DNA from: Helicoverpa zea
Lineage: Eukaryota; Arthropoda; Insecta; Lepidoptera; Noctuidae
DNA length: 64,000 nucleotides
Direction of reading: 5' to 3'
Assembly: GCF_022581195.2 (NCBI RefSeq)
Contig: NC_061455.1
Span: forward strand, 6,506,120 to 6,570,119
Shown here: in pieces, positions 15,086 through 28,600 of the stretch
Layout: the number at the start of each line of letters is the position of its first letter
Position numbering within the stretch: position 1 is the stretch's first letter
Notes under the pieces: model-generated
Seen by the model: the letters and a program-made list of their open reading frames with translations, nothing else
What the model was told of the DNA's origin: nothing
The model's database searches: none
Position numbers and translations under genes: made by a program

Positions 15086-15140
15086 AGTTTTACCAAGGGG
15101 TATCTGGTTGCTTTGCTTGCTGATTTGAGAGTGATCAGAT
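15086..15140 (+). repeat. Possible SINE body fragment
   Basis: The sequence ACCAAGGGGTATCTGGTTGC and following bases parallel ACCAAGGGGTATCGGGTTGC in the SINE at 35724-36126 and the later GGTCAGATA-like segment. It would be a short diverged relic of the same family. The match is only about 50 bp, so confidence is low. Confidence 0.3.
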
Positions 15141-16520
15141 ATGACGTACTTAGTAGGTACCTACATAATATGTACCTAGAAAGAAGGCTAGGTAAATAAT
15201 GAAAGTGCTGAGTACATACCACAACCACATACTTTACGACAAGCGTTGATTTCAAACACGAATTTAATTATTTAATTCGATAACAAAGAAATTTAGCAAT
15301 AATTGCGTTTTTGTTCAGCCGCTGTACCGCATTTTGCAGAATATAAGTGTTATTTCGTTAATTATGTTCAATTTTAATTATCTCCAATCCTACCAACACT
15401 TGTTTAATTAAATTTTAATTAGCAGTTCGGCAACTGATCCCCTTAATATATTATTGCAATGCTGATCGTGTAGGTTTCAGTGTAAGAGCTCTCTCACACT
15501 AGCCGAAAATCTTAAAGCCGGAAAATTATGCTCGATTTTTCCGCGCGGCAACGCTACATGCAATTCACGACTTTGGTGTCATTTTTGTTCCAATTTTAGT
15601 TAATTTTGCAAAATGAACAAGACAACCTATAGAAGCATAAAATTATGTATGTTAAATGCGTTTGAAATAAAACTAATTCTATACAACCCTTCAGGTATTC
15701 CGATCACATAAAATTAACACAACAAACTGTAACATTTTACTCGGAATCTTCACAAAGTACAGTTTCGTCGAAATAATGTTTCACTCATATCCTGGCCGTA
15801 ATATTCACAGAGCTAAATAAAAGCGTTTGGGAACAACCTGTCTATCGCACAATCGTTTAACACAATAAAATCTGAAACTGTCCGTCGAAATCGAATTCCC
15901 GAACTATCGGTGCAACTAAGTACCGTTATGCACAATCTGTGTATCTGATAATGAAAAGGTTTGTTTGGTTTCGGTATATTGTACTTGGTATTTAGAATAT
16001 TTTGTATGACCGATACTATATTTAAAGCATCATCTTTTTACATGAATTACCTAATAGAAGTAAATATACATTTGCAGTTAATCAACCAATCGTTTTCTCG
16101 CGGTTTCACTTGCGTCCCGTGGGGACTACTACCGTACCGATAAAATTTAGCTTACATTTTTACTCGCAGATAATGTACCTTTCTAATGGTGAAAGAGTTT
16201 TCAAAATCGGTAAAGTAGTTTTTCAGTTACAAACAAAAGTCATTTTTGCTCTTTATAATATTAGTATATATTATGATTGGTCATATTTCCAAGTACATAA
16301 ATATATACAGGCATCCCCCATGAGATAGAAGGGCGCCTTAGCTTGTTCGCCTGAATAACCAGACAAACGCCAAACTTGGCGAACTTGGTCTAATTAGTCG
16401 CTAAACAAACAGGACGCCGACGTCAGACAGCTAGAAGTGATGCGCTTTTAAAGCTCACTATTGATTTTATTTTAGACTATAACTTGGTAATATTATTAGT
16501 ACAAGAAACTGGACCCTAAT

Positions 16521-16865
16521 ACGTAAGTTTGAATGTATTTTAATACCAAAAAAAAATCTTGGCATTTTTACAGTTTTCATTTTCTCGAAAAAGGATAAAC
16601 TATTTAATCAGATATTTCCTGTTTCAAATACATAGGTACCCAATTGATAACTTGGTACTACTAGGTATAAGTACAAAAAATTAAACCCTAATAGGTACCC
16701 ATAACCCTTCAACTGTGACGGCCATTTTGCGCATTTGAAGGGAAAATTAAGTTTTGAATATATTTTAATTTAAAGAAACCTCGTCATTTTTACAGTTTCT
16801 ATTTTCTCATATATCCTGACATTGGATAAACATCCTCTTTCAAATAGGTACCCAGTAGATATAAA
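16521..16865 (+). repeat. Diverged tandem duplication of about 120 bp units
   Basis: Two related segments, 16521-16650 and 16749-16865, share TAAGTTT(T)GAAT.TATTTTAAT, then CATTTTTACAGTTT, then TATTTTCTC or CATTTTCTC, then GGATAAAC, then TTTCAAATA..AGGTACCCA in the same order and orientation. This is an old local duplication or two relics of one repeat family. No function is evident. Confidence 0.5.
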
Positions 16866-19800
16866 AGCTCGGTGTTGCACCTCTAAGCACTTGCCAAGTG
16901 TTGCCATTTTTCTTTTCACTGGTTTGCTGGATGTTCGCAGGACAACTTTTGAAACGAATACATAAATTAAACTCAGCAAGAAAGCTATATTTGATACATA
17001 AAAGAACTATTTTCATAAACATGTTTATTGGAGCTGAAGAAACTGTTTCGTGATATCATTTCGTATTTCTGGGATATTTTTCTACAGTATTTTTTTTCAT
17101 CGACGGCTGTGGTATTAAATTCTAATGATATAACTTATTTAGTGATAAATAGGCAAAGAATTGAGATCCAGTAAAGGTAGTACGATACACATAGTAAGGC
17201 ACGCTTAGTACTTTTGTATCAATTGACTTATAATAACAAAATATGTCATATTGTTATGGTATTCAATTTTCCATACAAACACGGCGACTTTACGATACCT
17301 AAGGAGGAAATGCTATTTAACATAACATATAAATATACCTTATTCTATTTCAAGAATATCTCCATATTTCCTACGTTAGGATCGCTCTATTTCTGTGAAC
17401 CATCCAAGTGGAAACCAATATTGCGTTGGGATTGAGAAACTTCCCTATAAACGCTGTTTATTATTATTTACTATGAAAATTAGAGATAGGTTAAATATAG
17501 ATACAACCTAACACAAACATCACTAGCAATAGGAATATTTGTGTAAATATTCGTAATAGTTGTGAAATTAAACCAATTAAATTCGAACTTCTAAGCAGTC
17601 GTGTAATCGCGAACAGTTCATATTATGATACATCAAGAACACTGTAACACATTCCGAGTGACAAGAACTATCAAGGAAAACGTTCAAAGAAAATATTAAA
17701 GTTATCTGGCGATGGATAATAATCAGCCTTTAGCCTGTTTTAACTGCAAGTTCATTGTTTATGCTAAATTCTAAATCATACAAAATAAATCCTTAATCTA
17801 TCAAATCTACACCAACTTTTTTAGAATTCATTCTTCTAACAATGACTTAGCATAGATGTAAATTGTTCAGTAGTTTACTAGGAAATTGCAACCATTACGA
17901 GTTCTGTGGTTACGTAATAGTGCAATAGACTGGCTAAAGACCAAACAAAGGGTATCTTAGGAACTCGCACTGCAAGTACATTAAACAAGCATTAAAAGTT
18001 TATTAGTGTACCCACAAAATATTTATAGCATGGGGTAAAAATAGTCTACCCCTATTTCTGTAAGCCGTCTATGCAAAATTCCATCTTTATGCAAAATTTC
18101 TCCCCTGACACCCAATTCTGCGATGCCTTTCAAATATTAATTAAAAAGTAAAATTAAGCTATTCCCCTAGAGGGGTCAGTAGCGATGCTTCATTTTATGT
18201 ACAATTTAATTAGTAGGTAAATTGTGACTTCCCAAGTAGGTACAGCTATGGTATTTTTTCTAGTAAGCTTTGAGAACTACTTATGGCTATAACTATGATA
18301 AAAAATCGATTGACCTGACAATCGATTGATCGGTAGTTCGTGTGTGTAGGTTTAATGAGTGGTCACAGTGTCCAATACCGTACTAGCAGATAATATTATA
18401 ATTTAAGTAGGTACTTTCGTCTACCTTTAAGCATAAGAATATAAAATAATAACCAAAATCTTAATTTTCTTCAATACATTTTTTTACGAAACAGAAAGCC
18501 AACTATATCATTACTCAATAGTAATACTGGGTGTTTATTATTTTGAAAAATATTTAGACTGTTCGTCAAACGCTTGTACTACACAACCGCCTGGACACGC
18601 CAAAAAGTTCTCTTCCATTTTGATGATAATTCAGTTCGCCAAACAAGCCGCCCGTATGTCCGCCACGTTATCTCTGATAATGTTGGGAACTCTGCTGTTT
18701 TAGGTGATACTTTATCTCACTTTGCAAAAGTTTCGTCAGCCAACAAGATTAAATGCAAAGTTTAAATTAATTCTAGGTTCCTGGAAGATCTAAAGCTTTG
18801 ATGAGCAACCATTTTGGTTAACTTAATGTCATAATATTATGACAAGGATCTGTGGTATTTACCAGCTATGTAATTCGACATATTCTTTATTCATTTTCAC
18901 GTGAAACTGCATTTGCCTACCTTTGATATTTATGTGTGTGCACTAAATGCATAAAATCAAAAGTAAACATCATTAACTGTGTTTGCGAAGCTAGTAAAAC
19001 ACGGAGCGCGCAAATTGTTTATTTTGCCGAGTGATTTAAGATTGTGTGTTACCATTACGATATCTATCGCTAATAATATGGCTGGATTGTGGCGCCAACC
19101 GATTGAAAAACAGCCCTAAATCCTTTATCAGCGGCGCGCACGCCTGCTCTACCACCCAGCTGGTAAATTTCCATATACTTATCGACACCGCACTTTATTG
19201 GAAGCTCGATTGCAAGAACATAAATATTTATGAATTCGTGCTAAAATAATAGTTGCAGAAGTATGATAAGCACTGCCAATTTTAACTCAAAATGTTTATT
19301 TGATGAAAATGCAAATTTTCAGTCTAAGCACAATAAATCTAGTAAGTATATAAAGAAAGGCATTCCATTGTGCTTGTCAGACCAGTCAGCACTTAACAAG
19401 CAATTTTCTTATTCGCCATTATTATGCTCGGTTATTATTCTCATTGTTGAAGCGCGTATAAGATTAATAACAGCTATAGTAATGTCAAACACATCGCTTG
19501 ATCTCAACATTAAATTAAAAAGTGAAGAGTACAGAAACAGAAGACGTGCAATTATCAGGAATCCATTAATAACTGTAGCGCTTTCTAGCGCACCCTGCAC
19601 TAAGAAAACTTTACTATATTTCATTCATTATTAAAAGGACTTAAAACAAATTCGTTTGCAACAGAACAAAACAGCCGTAACGAAGACATAATAAAAACAA
19701 GTCCTGAAATTGTTTCAGTGTAGTTACTGTGCGCTAATTGAGCACAGTAATGGTTGAATAAATTTGTTTGGACAATAAAGACGCTTAAACTGAACTATGT

Positions 19801-21230
19801 CCTATTGTTGGGGGTCCAAATTGCTAATTTGACCGCGTAGATTTAATTATGCATGCCGTCCGCCGAGAGGGGGTCATAAAGGAGGGGTGTCACAGGCAGA
19901 CTTGTTTATAATGTAGCAAGTAATGCGCAATCCAACCCAGCCCCGCCTGCGCCAAGTATTAACTTTTTATTACACTGAACGAACTTTCGCGGTTTACAGC
20001 CACGCTGGGAGGGCACGAACGTGTCAAAATTTAAGCGCCTGTTATTTTAAATGCAGCATACATTCATTTTCGTGCCTGTCAGCAATATGGGCCATTGCAT
20101 TTTTTTAATAAACGATAATACTTTTTTATTACACAATAAGTCCCAGATTATTAAATGCAAAGCTGGACAAAGACATTATTTACCAAAAAATTGCAACAAA
20201 ATGTGAACAATGTGCTAACTAAATCACAAAGCTTATTCAGGGCTGTGCAACAAACCTGCAGATTTAATTATCGGATAGAGTGACGTCGTTCACTTCGATT
20301 CCCTGTGGTGTGCATCGGCTGGCCAATAAAACGTTTACAATTAACGTAATATATAGTCAGATTGACACTGGCCACGGTCCATCGAGATGAGATAGTGTTT
20401 GGCAAATTTTAGCCCCTAATTGGTCGTCTGAGCGGGCCGCATCGGAATTGGCAACACGTTTGTATCAATTTCGGGGAAATATGCTCTTTTAGGTGCAAAA
20501 TACGGACCGGATTTCATGGGGAATAACACTAGTGTGATCGATTTCATGAATACTCCTATAAGAGTATATAAAATATCATCATACCTACTTGTTCTCTGAT
20601 AAAAGTTAAGCAGTTACTATTCAGGAGCAGGATATAATGAGAATATTGGTCAACAAAAGGGGTGCAATCCAATGTTCTAAAGGGAACAGGTACATAGCCG
20701 CATTGGTATTATACAGGTACTTAACAAGATATTTGACATTACCAGCTATTAACATTCTTGTATTTCTTAAAGGGAAGAAAAAACATCGTTATTTAAAATC
20801 AGGACAAAAACATCTCCCGATGATTTTCACCCGAAATCGAAATTCAAGCGACCATTAGGGCGTTTATTTTTTATTACCGAACACAAATTGTATGAATATC
20901 GGTTCGAATAAATCTGGGTCAAAGAGCAAGATAAAATCGTCGATACTTTGAGATGCAGTATCGTGTTACCATTATCGCGATAACGTTATGAGTAGGTATA
21001 GAATGTAGGTTAATAGCTTTCATGTTTGGCGTATAAGTGGCAATACACGCACTCGTTGCCACAAAGTCCAGATTACCGCTATTATCCTTTCCATTTTATA
21101 TGCAGAATTTACGTACCCTATACAAATATCAACCACTACTTGATGGTGGTGTGGTTTTAACTCTCATTCATTGTAGAATTGAGACCGATATTTTGTAAAG
21201 AAGAATGTTACTTGTGAGATAATGTCAGAC

Positions 21231-21300
21231 CGAAGTATGGAAGAGATTTTGCGCCGACACCCAATACAAATTGAGATTAGGGCAGGATGATGACGATGTT
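21231..21300 (+). repeat. SINE/LINE 3' tail fragment
   Basis: The block GATTTTGCGCCGACACCCAA ... GGGCAGGATGATGACGATG ends in a GATGATGA-type tail typical of lepidopteran SINE/LINE 3' ends. A related block, TGCGCCGACCCCAAGTAAAA ... GGGCAGGAGAAAGAAG, is embedded in the 954-bp transposon at about 23083-23130. Confidence 0.45.
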
Positions 21301-21835
21301 AAGTAAGATAAGAGGTGGTCATATATACCTATTGACCAATTAATCAGGAAGGATCTATCATCCTAGATTGAAGATACATACTCTCCATTATAATATCTGC
21401 AATATTTAGTTATCAACAAAATTGTTCAAACAGTTCTCCGTTTCAGTAATTTTGTACTCGTGTACCTACACATGGAAACCGTCTTATAAATTAAGCCTGT
21501 TTTGTGTCTCTTACTCGCGTTTGCGAGAATTACAAAATGATCCTATCAAAAACTTTATACGATTTATACCTTACGTGGGTATGATATAATACGTTGAAAG
21601 CTTTTTGTGGTACCTTCCATTATTTCTATATGTTCTATTAAATACAAAATTTATTTTATCAGAGCAAATTATGTGCGATAACAAATAGAGTGGAAATATG
21701 GGTAATTGTATTATAATGTAATCAAGTGATGTAAAGAGCATATGTGATATGGAGGTAGTATTAAAGTAGTACCTGTTTCGTGACGTCACCATCATCTCGA
21801 TTTAGTCTATCGTACAGACTTTTCTATATAAAGCA

Positions 21836-21900
21836 ATCAAAATCAAAATCTTTTTATTTCACATAGACCTTTGCAGGCACCTATGAAACGTCACATTAAT
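21836..21900 (-). repeat. Non-LTR retrotransposon 3' fragment
   Basis: AATCAAAATCTTTTTATTTC followed by ACATAGACCTTTGCAGGCAC and CTATGAAACGTCA resembles, from memory, a very common lepidopteran non-LTR 3' terminal sequence. Only the tail is present. The strand assignment (A-rich end toward the left) is inferred. Confidence 0.35.
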
Positions 21901-22716
21901 TGCACGTACATGCAATGTACCTATGCGTTTAATTACTATTTTCTTAACGTAGGCGTTGTTTATTCCTTTTTGATAAGCATATAAAGCTCCTTGTTGATGT
22001 CTCGGGTCCCGAAACCTCGTCGCGAACGAAGAGTGCCTGTGCAAACACATTTGGACAACATATCCTGCATACCTACCTTCCCTAGCCTTCGACTGCCTTG
22101 CCTTCGACAATAGAAACTTATTATGATTATGTTCAAAGCGTTTTCATATATAATTAGGTATTTGTTTTTAATTTTCAACGTGCTTGACTGGGACACGGAC
22201 GATTTTAATCTAGGTACGAAAATCCCAGATGTTGTCAGCAACCAAAGGCGAATACTCCGCTAAAATCCCCCAACTTTAAGTGACCGTGTGTGCCTTGCTC
22301 AACTCAACTGTACCCATTTACATACACTAAGGTGTGAGTAAAATGCAACACAAACGTATCTAAAGAAGCTTAACGTCACCTGGAACGTTCCACACTCACC
22401 GCACCACAGACAAACACTTTAAGCTGATTATGACGGATACGTCCCACTCGCTAACTCAGATAGCTATAATTATGCAACATCCCCACGCATTCCGAACTAC
22501 AATTACATTTGTATGTGAAAGGTTTTGGGTTACATTGACCACCTCTTGGCTTGAGAGCAAGGGGAAGGTACCTACGCCTACAGATCTTTCCACCTAGTTT
22601 TTAGGACACGTGAATCGCTTTTAATTAAGTCTCAGATTGGAATTCACTTTGTATAAATTAGTTCATAAAACCCTGAAACTTGTTCACTACCAAACTTGGT
22701 TACTAACAAACCTTAG

Positions 22717-23688
22717 ATAACTTTTGGGAACAAATATAATGACCACCATAAAATGCTTTGATACCCTTAGTTTTGCAACCAGAAAAATCTACTGAACACC
22801 AGAAAAATAAAGTCTAAAAATGTAATAGTACCAGCTATTTTAGTCACGACTTCACTTTAAATTGTATTCGACCACCAAATTTAGTAAATGATCACCAACT
22901 CTTGACGACCAAATTAATGTATTATTTTTGCCTAAATAAGTCACTGTGATTGCCATAAAATGTAGGCTTATTATCAAATAAAGTATTATGATGCCATATT
23001 AAGTTATGTGTCCGGCTTGCAATGCATGCGTGAGTGTCAGTATGACGAGTGACAGGGGAAAATGGAAGAAAATGACATATTGCGCCGACCCCAAGTAAAA
23101 TTGGGAACAGGGCAGGAGAAAGAAGAAGAAGAATGTGTTTCTCAATACACTCCCTCGAAAACACACTCTTATCGCACTGTTTAGAGGCATGCAATAGACA
23201 ATTTTCCACCCTAGTGCAGGAAAAGGGTCCCCATAATGTAATTACATTTATTGTATCAGGCCGAACTTATTTTTTTGGAGTCAGTTTACTTAAACAGGAT
23301 AGCAAGATGTAAAAACTTTGATTATCATTTTATATTAAAACGCTGGTATAATTTTGATGATCATTCACTACTTTTGGTGATCATTTACTACTTTTGGGAT
23401 AACAATGATTTATTTGGACTCATTTTGCTTAAATAGGATAGCAGAATGTAAAAACTTTGGTTATCATTTTACTTTAAAATGGTGGTTTAATTTTGGTGAT
23501 CATTTACTATTTTTGGCTTGCGCATGATTTATTTTGGAGTAATTTCACTTAAATGGGATAGCAAAGTGTTAAAACTTTGGTTATCATTTTACATTAAAAT
23601 GCGAGTTTCATTTTGGTGATCATTTACTATTTTTGTCTGCTATTTGTTACTATTTCTGGTGATCAGTTAAACATAAGCCATAACTTTT
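22717..23688 (+). mobile_element. 954-bp Mutator-like non-autonomous transposon, copy 1
   Basis: The element proper is 22726-23679 (954 bp), flanked by an exact 9-bp target-site duplication ATAACTTTT at 22717-22725 and 23680-23688. Ends are GGGAACAAATATAATGACCA at the left and, on the minus strand, GGCTTATGTTTAACTGATCA at the right. Both begin GG and both continue to a CACC at positions 19-22, so terminal repeats are very weak. The right half holds three tandem units of about 120 bp (about 23268-23660), each with a GGATAGCA...TTTGGTTATCATTTTA core and TGGTGATCATTTACTA. The centre holds a SINE-like GCGCCGACCCC block. There is no transposase. A 9-bp duplication and GG termini fit the Mutator superfamily (known family property; inference here). 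Open frames inside are not genes. Confidence 0.9.
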
Positions 23689-25198
23689 TAGTCGGAATTT
23701 ACAAATGATACATTCTATCGTGGCTCTTAACATAGCTGCTAAACAAAATTGTAAGTATTACTTATAATACAAGCAGAACGTAAAAATGCCATTAAATTGT
23801 TCTATTTGAGCAGTAACATTACAACTTCTCACATTCAGGTCACATATTGTAATTTTAGGGTTGGCAATTTGTATGCAATGGAAGCAAGAGGCTCGTCTAG
23901 TCTTGTTTGCAAACTGTATTGCCCTTCCAGCTACCGAGCCGTCCGCGTCCGTCCCTAACAAGTTAATTTAAACTTCCAACGCTTAGCCGACTTAGGTTGA
24001 TGGAGCTTTATAGTGATATTGTAAACAAACACCCAGAAATCTTCCATAGAAAATAGATAGCACAGTCAGACACATCGTGACCTAAAAATTCCATCTTCGG
24101 AAATATTTGTACCTAGGTATTGCTTTTTCCACAATAAAATAGGATACTTTAAATCAAGAAGTGTACCTACTCATGTATCTTTTCACCAAAATCCCCCAAA
24201 AGAACCGATATTGCAACAAATCTCTTTAGCTAAAAGATAGGTACCTACTTGACCTTTGATAACCGCAACATAGAAAATGATCGTAAATGGTATTACATTT
24301 ACTTATTTTTCTTTGAAAGAAAGGTGCGTCGGAATTGGGGTTGTCCTTCCCATGATATCGTATGCCCATGACGCGGGAACTTAATAATAAATTCCTTTGT
24401 GCAAAAGGAACAAAAAATTAAAATTCTTTTCGTGTCCCAGGGCCTTCTCCGGCGCAGTTTTGTCATTTTGTTTGGAGGGATCTCACGTGACATACGCAAA
24501 TCCCTCTACTGAATATATGCATACAATATATACTACAACGAATACCTAAGTGAGCAAAATTAGACACGTTTTCTCATAAATCTTACCATATTCATGGTAT
24601 GAATGCTCGAAATATAGTACTTTTCATATTTAGTGATGGACAATACGCCTGTCAGATCCTAATATATTACATTTTGTAGTTTAATATCACACGTATTTAC
24701 ACATTTCAAAGGAGCTTTCTAAAAACAACAACCTTTTATCTAAAAATATATATTTTTCAACATAATATTGCAATCAGAAACAACTTCTATTAAACTTTAG
24801 ATTTTTTTATTACAAAACCAAAAAACGGAAGATACCTATAACAGAAAATTAGCAATAAGCGTTTCATCACAATTAGTCATATCTAGACAAAAATAAAATA
24901 AAAACAGTGTATAATATTTCCAACTTTTAATTTTACCGTCAAATCCATAACAAACTGTAATTCTACTAGTGATGGGTAACTACAATCCTAATTAATTTCA
25001 TGTAAAGTTTTGACGTTGGCCGTCAGCTAAAGTTTCGAGTTTTCTGATATGCCGGTAATGTTCAACGTAACATTAACGTATGCCGAATGGCTGCAACGCT
25101 TTGATAAGAAGCTTCAGCTTTAGACCAAAATAACAATGCGCACAAAATCTTCGAACTTCAATATACAGAAGATCAGTCGGTATTAGCTACTTACCTAC
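23689..25198. other. Intergenic, no gene seen
   Basis: AT-rich sequence without supported exons between the transposon and the presumed 3' end of the CATIP-like gene. Short open frames (up to 67 codons) show no motif or splice context. Confidence 0.5.
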
Positions 25199-25204
25199 TT
25201 TATT
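25199..25204 (-). terminator. Candidate poly(A) signal of CATIP-like gene
   Basis: TTTATT on the plus strand is AATAAA on the gene strand, about 436 nt beyond the stop codon. It is the first canonical hexamer I find downstream, so the 3' UTR would be about 450 nt. Unconfirmed without transcripts. Confidence 0.3.
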
Positions 25205-25639
25205 TGGCTTCCAAGAGCTAAGACTTAACCCGTCATATACAATAAAATAACAAGATATTGGATAAATAAACAATTTTTAAAATGAGAAAAGTCAAAAGGA
25301 AAACTCGAATATAAACTAAGATTAAGATTTAGGATGATACAATAAAATGAAGGAAAATAAAAAATCTATAAACTTAAATAAAGTAAAATAATCCTAAGCA
25401 TGGTATTCAGCGAGATAATTTGTAGTTTAAAAGCATGGATCAGTAAACAAACGAATACTACCGAACGCATTATATTCACATAGTCTCTCGATTGTACCAC
25501 ACCTCTGTCATTATGCCGACGACAGGACATGGACCGAAGATTTGTCCCCACGCGCTGTTTTTGAAGAAATCGTACACAGACATGCGATTCCAAGTAAGAC
25601 CTCCATTTGTTTACTTCTCCTTGTTTTAAAGCCTGCAAA

Positions 25640-28600
25640 TCATTCTTCGAAGAAGTAATATCGGACGTGTTTAGAAGCGGGGTCGAAGAATTCGTCGTGC
25701 GGGAGGTCGAGGGCTGAGAGTACTGTGCCGAAGTAATGTCTGGTGAAGTGCAAGGTGTCTTGCGGACGCAGCAAGAGGATTGCTTGGAGGTAATCGCGCA
25801 CAGTGCCCGTGAGGGTCCCACTCTCGGTGACGTAACGACCTCCTTCCGATACACGGGTGTTCTGCAAACAGAATTATACGAATTCTGCACAATTATATAA
25901 TAATCTGTGTGTTAAAAATAATTTATATGTAAAACAGAGTCATCAAAATAATAACTTGATCAACATCGTGCCTGATTTCCCCGAGAGCTGAGTGCAGTAA
26001 TATGTGGACCATCTTTGTATATTCGGAGATTTGCAGCTATCTTTGCAATAAAAGAATATTAATCCACGCTCGAAACTAATATGGCGAACCCAACACCAAA
26101 CCTCATGCTTCTACATATTCGACCATTTTATATTTTAGCAGTTATGAGTTTTAAAACAATTATTTATTGAAGACAAAAATTTCACCAGTAAGCATTTAAA
26201 ATACACTTTTCAGGATTAGCCTCGTGGCGACCACATGTTTCAAACCGTTGCTAAAGGATTACAGTTTAAACACCGTCTGTAGCATTCACTTGAGTGGACT
26301 CAACTCCGAGAGTTGTCGTCAAAACAAAAAGTTAGTCTTACTTCAAACCTTATTACTAAAAATAAAGAATTTGCAGAATTGTCTTTCGAGCTAGACGAAC
26401 TACAGCCCATTAGGATAATAATGAGCAGCTACAGCTGTTGTCATAACCCCATTCTAAATGTTGCTTTAACTTTGTAATATTCAGGAAACACCAAACATAC
26501 ACCCCAAAATTTGTGCTACTCGAGAGGAATTTGTTGCATACTATCATGACAACGAGGTTATAAAGCAGACTAAAAACATAAAGAATGAAAGACTATTATA
26601 ATAATATACCTTGTAGTCCAGAAAATCGGACATAAGTTGTAGATCATCGCGCCAAGCATCGCGCAATGGCTCATGTTGTTCAATCTCGTCTCTTTCAGGG
26701 ATCACTCTCAGCAGTGGATTTATATGCAACATGTAACAATTGTCCGCCCACTCGTGACTAACAGTGTAACCTTAAATATAAATGAATCGTAGTTATTCTG
26801 TAAGACTGATTTCATAAAGTAAGATGCGTATCATTTGATAAATGGCTACAGCACGACTGTTAATCGACTTAGATTACCAACATTAGGACATGAGGCTGCG
26901 CAAACTTGTGGTTGCTTCAGCATGTTTCGGGGAACTTAATTATGTACGATAGGATTACCTATCACACAGTATCACATAGTGCTCGGGGACAACAACCTAT
27001 AAAACAATTAAGTATATTCTTCTTTTTAATTCCTATATGGAAACTATCCATCATACATAATATAATTATTAAAATTACCTCTAAGAGTAAGTATAGTCAG
27101 AGTCTGATGCACATATCCAGAAGGTTCTATAATGTGCCGTTCAACTTTGACCACAAAGAACGGCGTGCCATTCACTACCCCTTGACTTACACCTTGGGAA
27201 ACCTAAAGAAATTATTTATTACCAAATTATTTCCGTATAAAAGTAAGTATATGAATCCGTATAAAACTATACGGTGAATCATTACCTACCGACCTTATTG
27301 GAAAGCAAGATATCTCCGATTTAACCCAATAGGTACCTAACTAACCCAACAGTCATAAATCAACAATTCAGTAAAATCGTTTAATAATGCAGGTAGATTA
27401 CTAGTCCAACAAGAAATTTTCATTAGTCAACCCAAATTGCTAAAACTAACATGATATCTCTCTAGTTAGTTCGTGAATTAGTTATATTCGCCTACTAGGT
27501 ATCTGATAAGATCTAAGTATAATTGGCTCTGTCGTTTTGTTAGCAGAATAACCATAGATTTAAAGATCTAATTTAGTTTTAGGGAGTGCAAATGTTTCAG
27601 AAAAAAATCACTGAGGATTCATAAGCTCTTCTTTCTACAAAAGTATTTACCATGACTTACATAAATACTCTCACAAATAGTGCCATCCATCATGACAGTA
27701 TCAGTTTTGATTTGTCCTTTGAACCGTCGAAGTGCGATGTAGCGTAGAAGCACAATGTTAGACCCTTCTAGAATGAAGTTGTGAGCCTTGTCGAAAGAGT
27801 GATAGAACCGCTTTACAACATGCCTGTCACCGCAAATGCGAGTTACTTTATTATAGTAACCGCTCTCGCAAATAGCCGTGTAACTGCGCCGCTCCTTAGT
27901 TAAGTCTTTCTTTGTTATATGTCTAAGATAATGAAATAAAATGTTGTTTTACCAATAAATTGGACTAATGTTAATATTTTAAGCGAAAGCCTGCTACAAC
28001 AATCTTAAATAACTTACTCGAGTCTATTCTCCTCCATCGTATGCAAGTTACAATCCAGAATACTAACAAGCTTCGAGCCTGTTTTTGCACCTTCCTTTGA
28101 CGAATACGAGACAACTTGAACTAAGAGCTTATCTTTGTCCTCGCCGAGAGTTTCAACACATATACTGATTCCTTAAAAAAAATATTATTTGCATTGTAGT
28201 GAGGACTACAGAACGTATGAATTTGTCAATTTTTAAGTCCGCATCATACCTCATACCTATCATCACAGGTAACTTGAGAAAAGGGGAAAATTGGATTCTA
28301 AGGAAAACTTGAAATATTGAGACATTTCTTTTTTTTTTGTTGCTATTAAAAAATACTCTTAAAAACTTAAAAAAACGTAATCTTACAAAATATATCCTTG
28401 CTGAACAAATCTGCAAATCTACATATGTGTTAATTTAATTATTGCTAGTAGATATTTACCACCAACAGCACTACAGCAATCCAAAGAAGGTCTCCTTGGT
28501 TTCTTTTCAAACGGAGGAGCTTTCACTCCATGAATAGGGCACTCATCGGACTTGGCATCTGAACCATGAAGGCCTTGTATCATAAACTTCTCTGTTGTCA

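Larger units (their letters stand above)
9477..22716. other. Gene-free region with scattered repeat relics
   Basis: No supported exon is seen. Repeat relics are listed separately (about 10721, 15086, 16521-16865, 21231, 21836). Short tandem duplication: a 17-bp unit TAAATTATTGTTACATA occurs twice at about 14188-14222. Possible regulatory motifs include repeated AATCGATTGA at about 18305 and 18321 and the palindrome TTATCGCGATAA at 20972-20983. The blocks at 19040-19160, 19850-20110 and 20280-20530 are relatively GC-richer and non-repetitive. Confidence 0.45.

Noticed and set aside
22672..22725. Extension of transposon copy 1 further left
   Set aside because: The sequence has a similar flavour (ACCAAACTTGGTTAC), but the 9-bp duplication places the end at 22726 and copy 2 shows no homology beyond it.
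22922..23436. Open frames of 61-95 codons shared by both transposon copies
   Set aside because: They overlap on opposite strands, contain simple AGA/CTT runs and SINE-like sequence, and show no transposase motif; their conservation only reflects the near-identity of the two copies.
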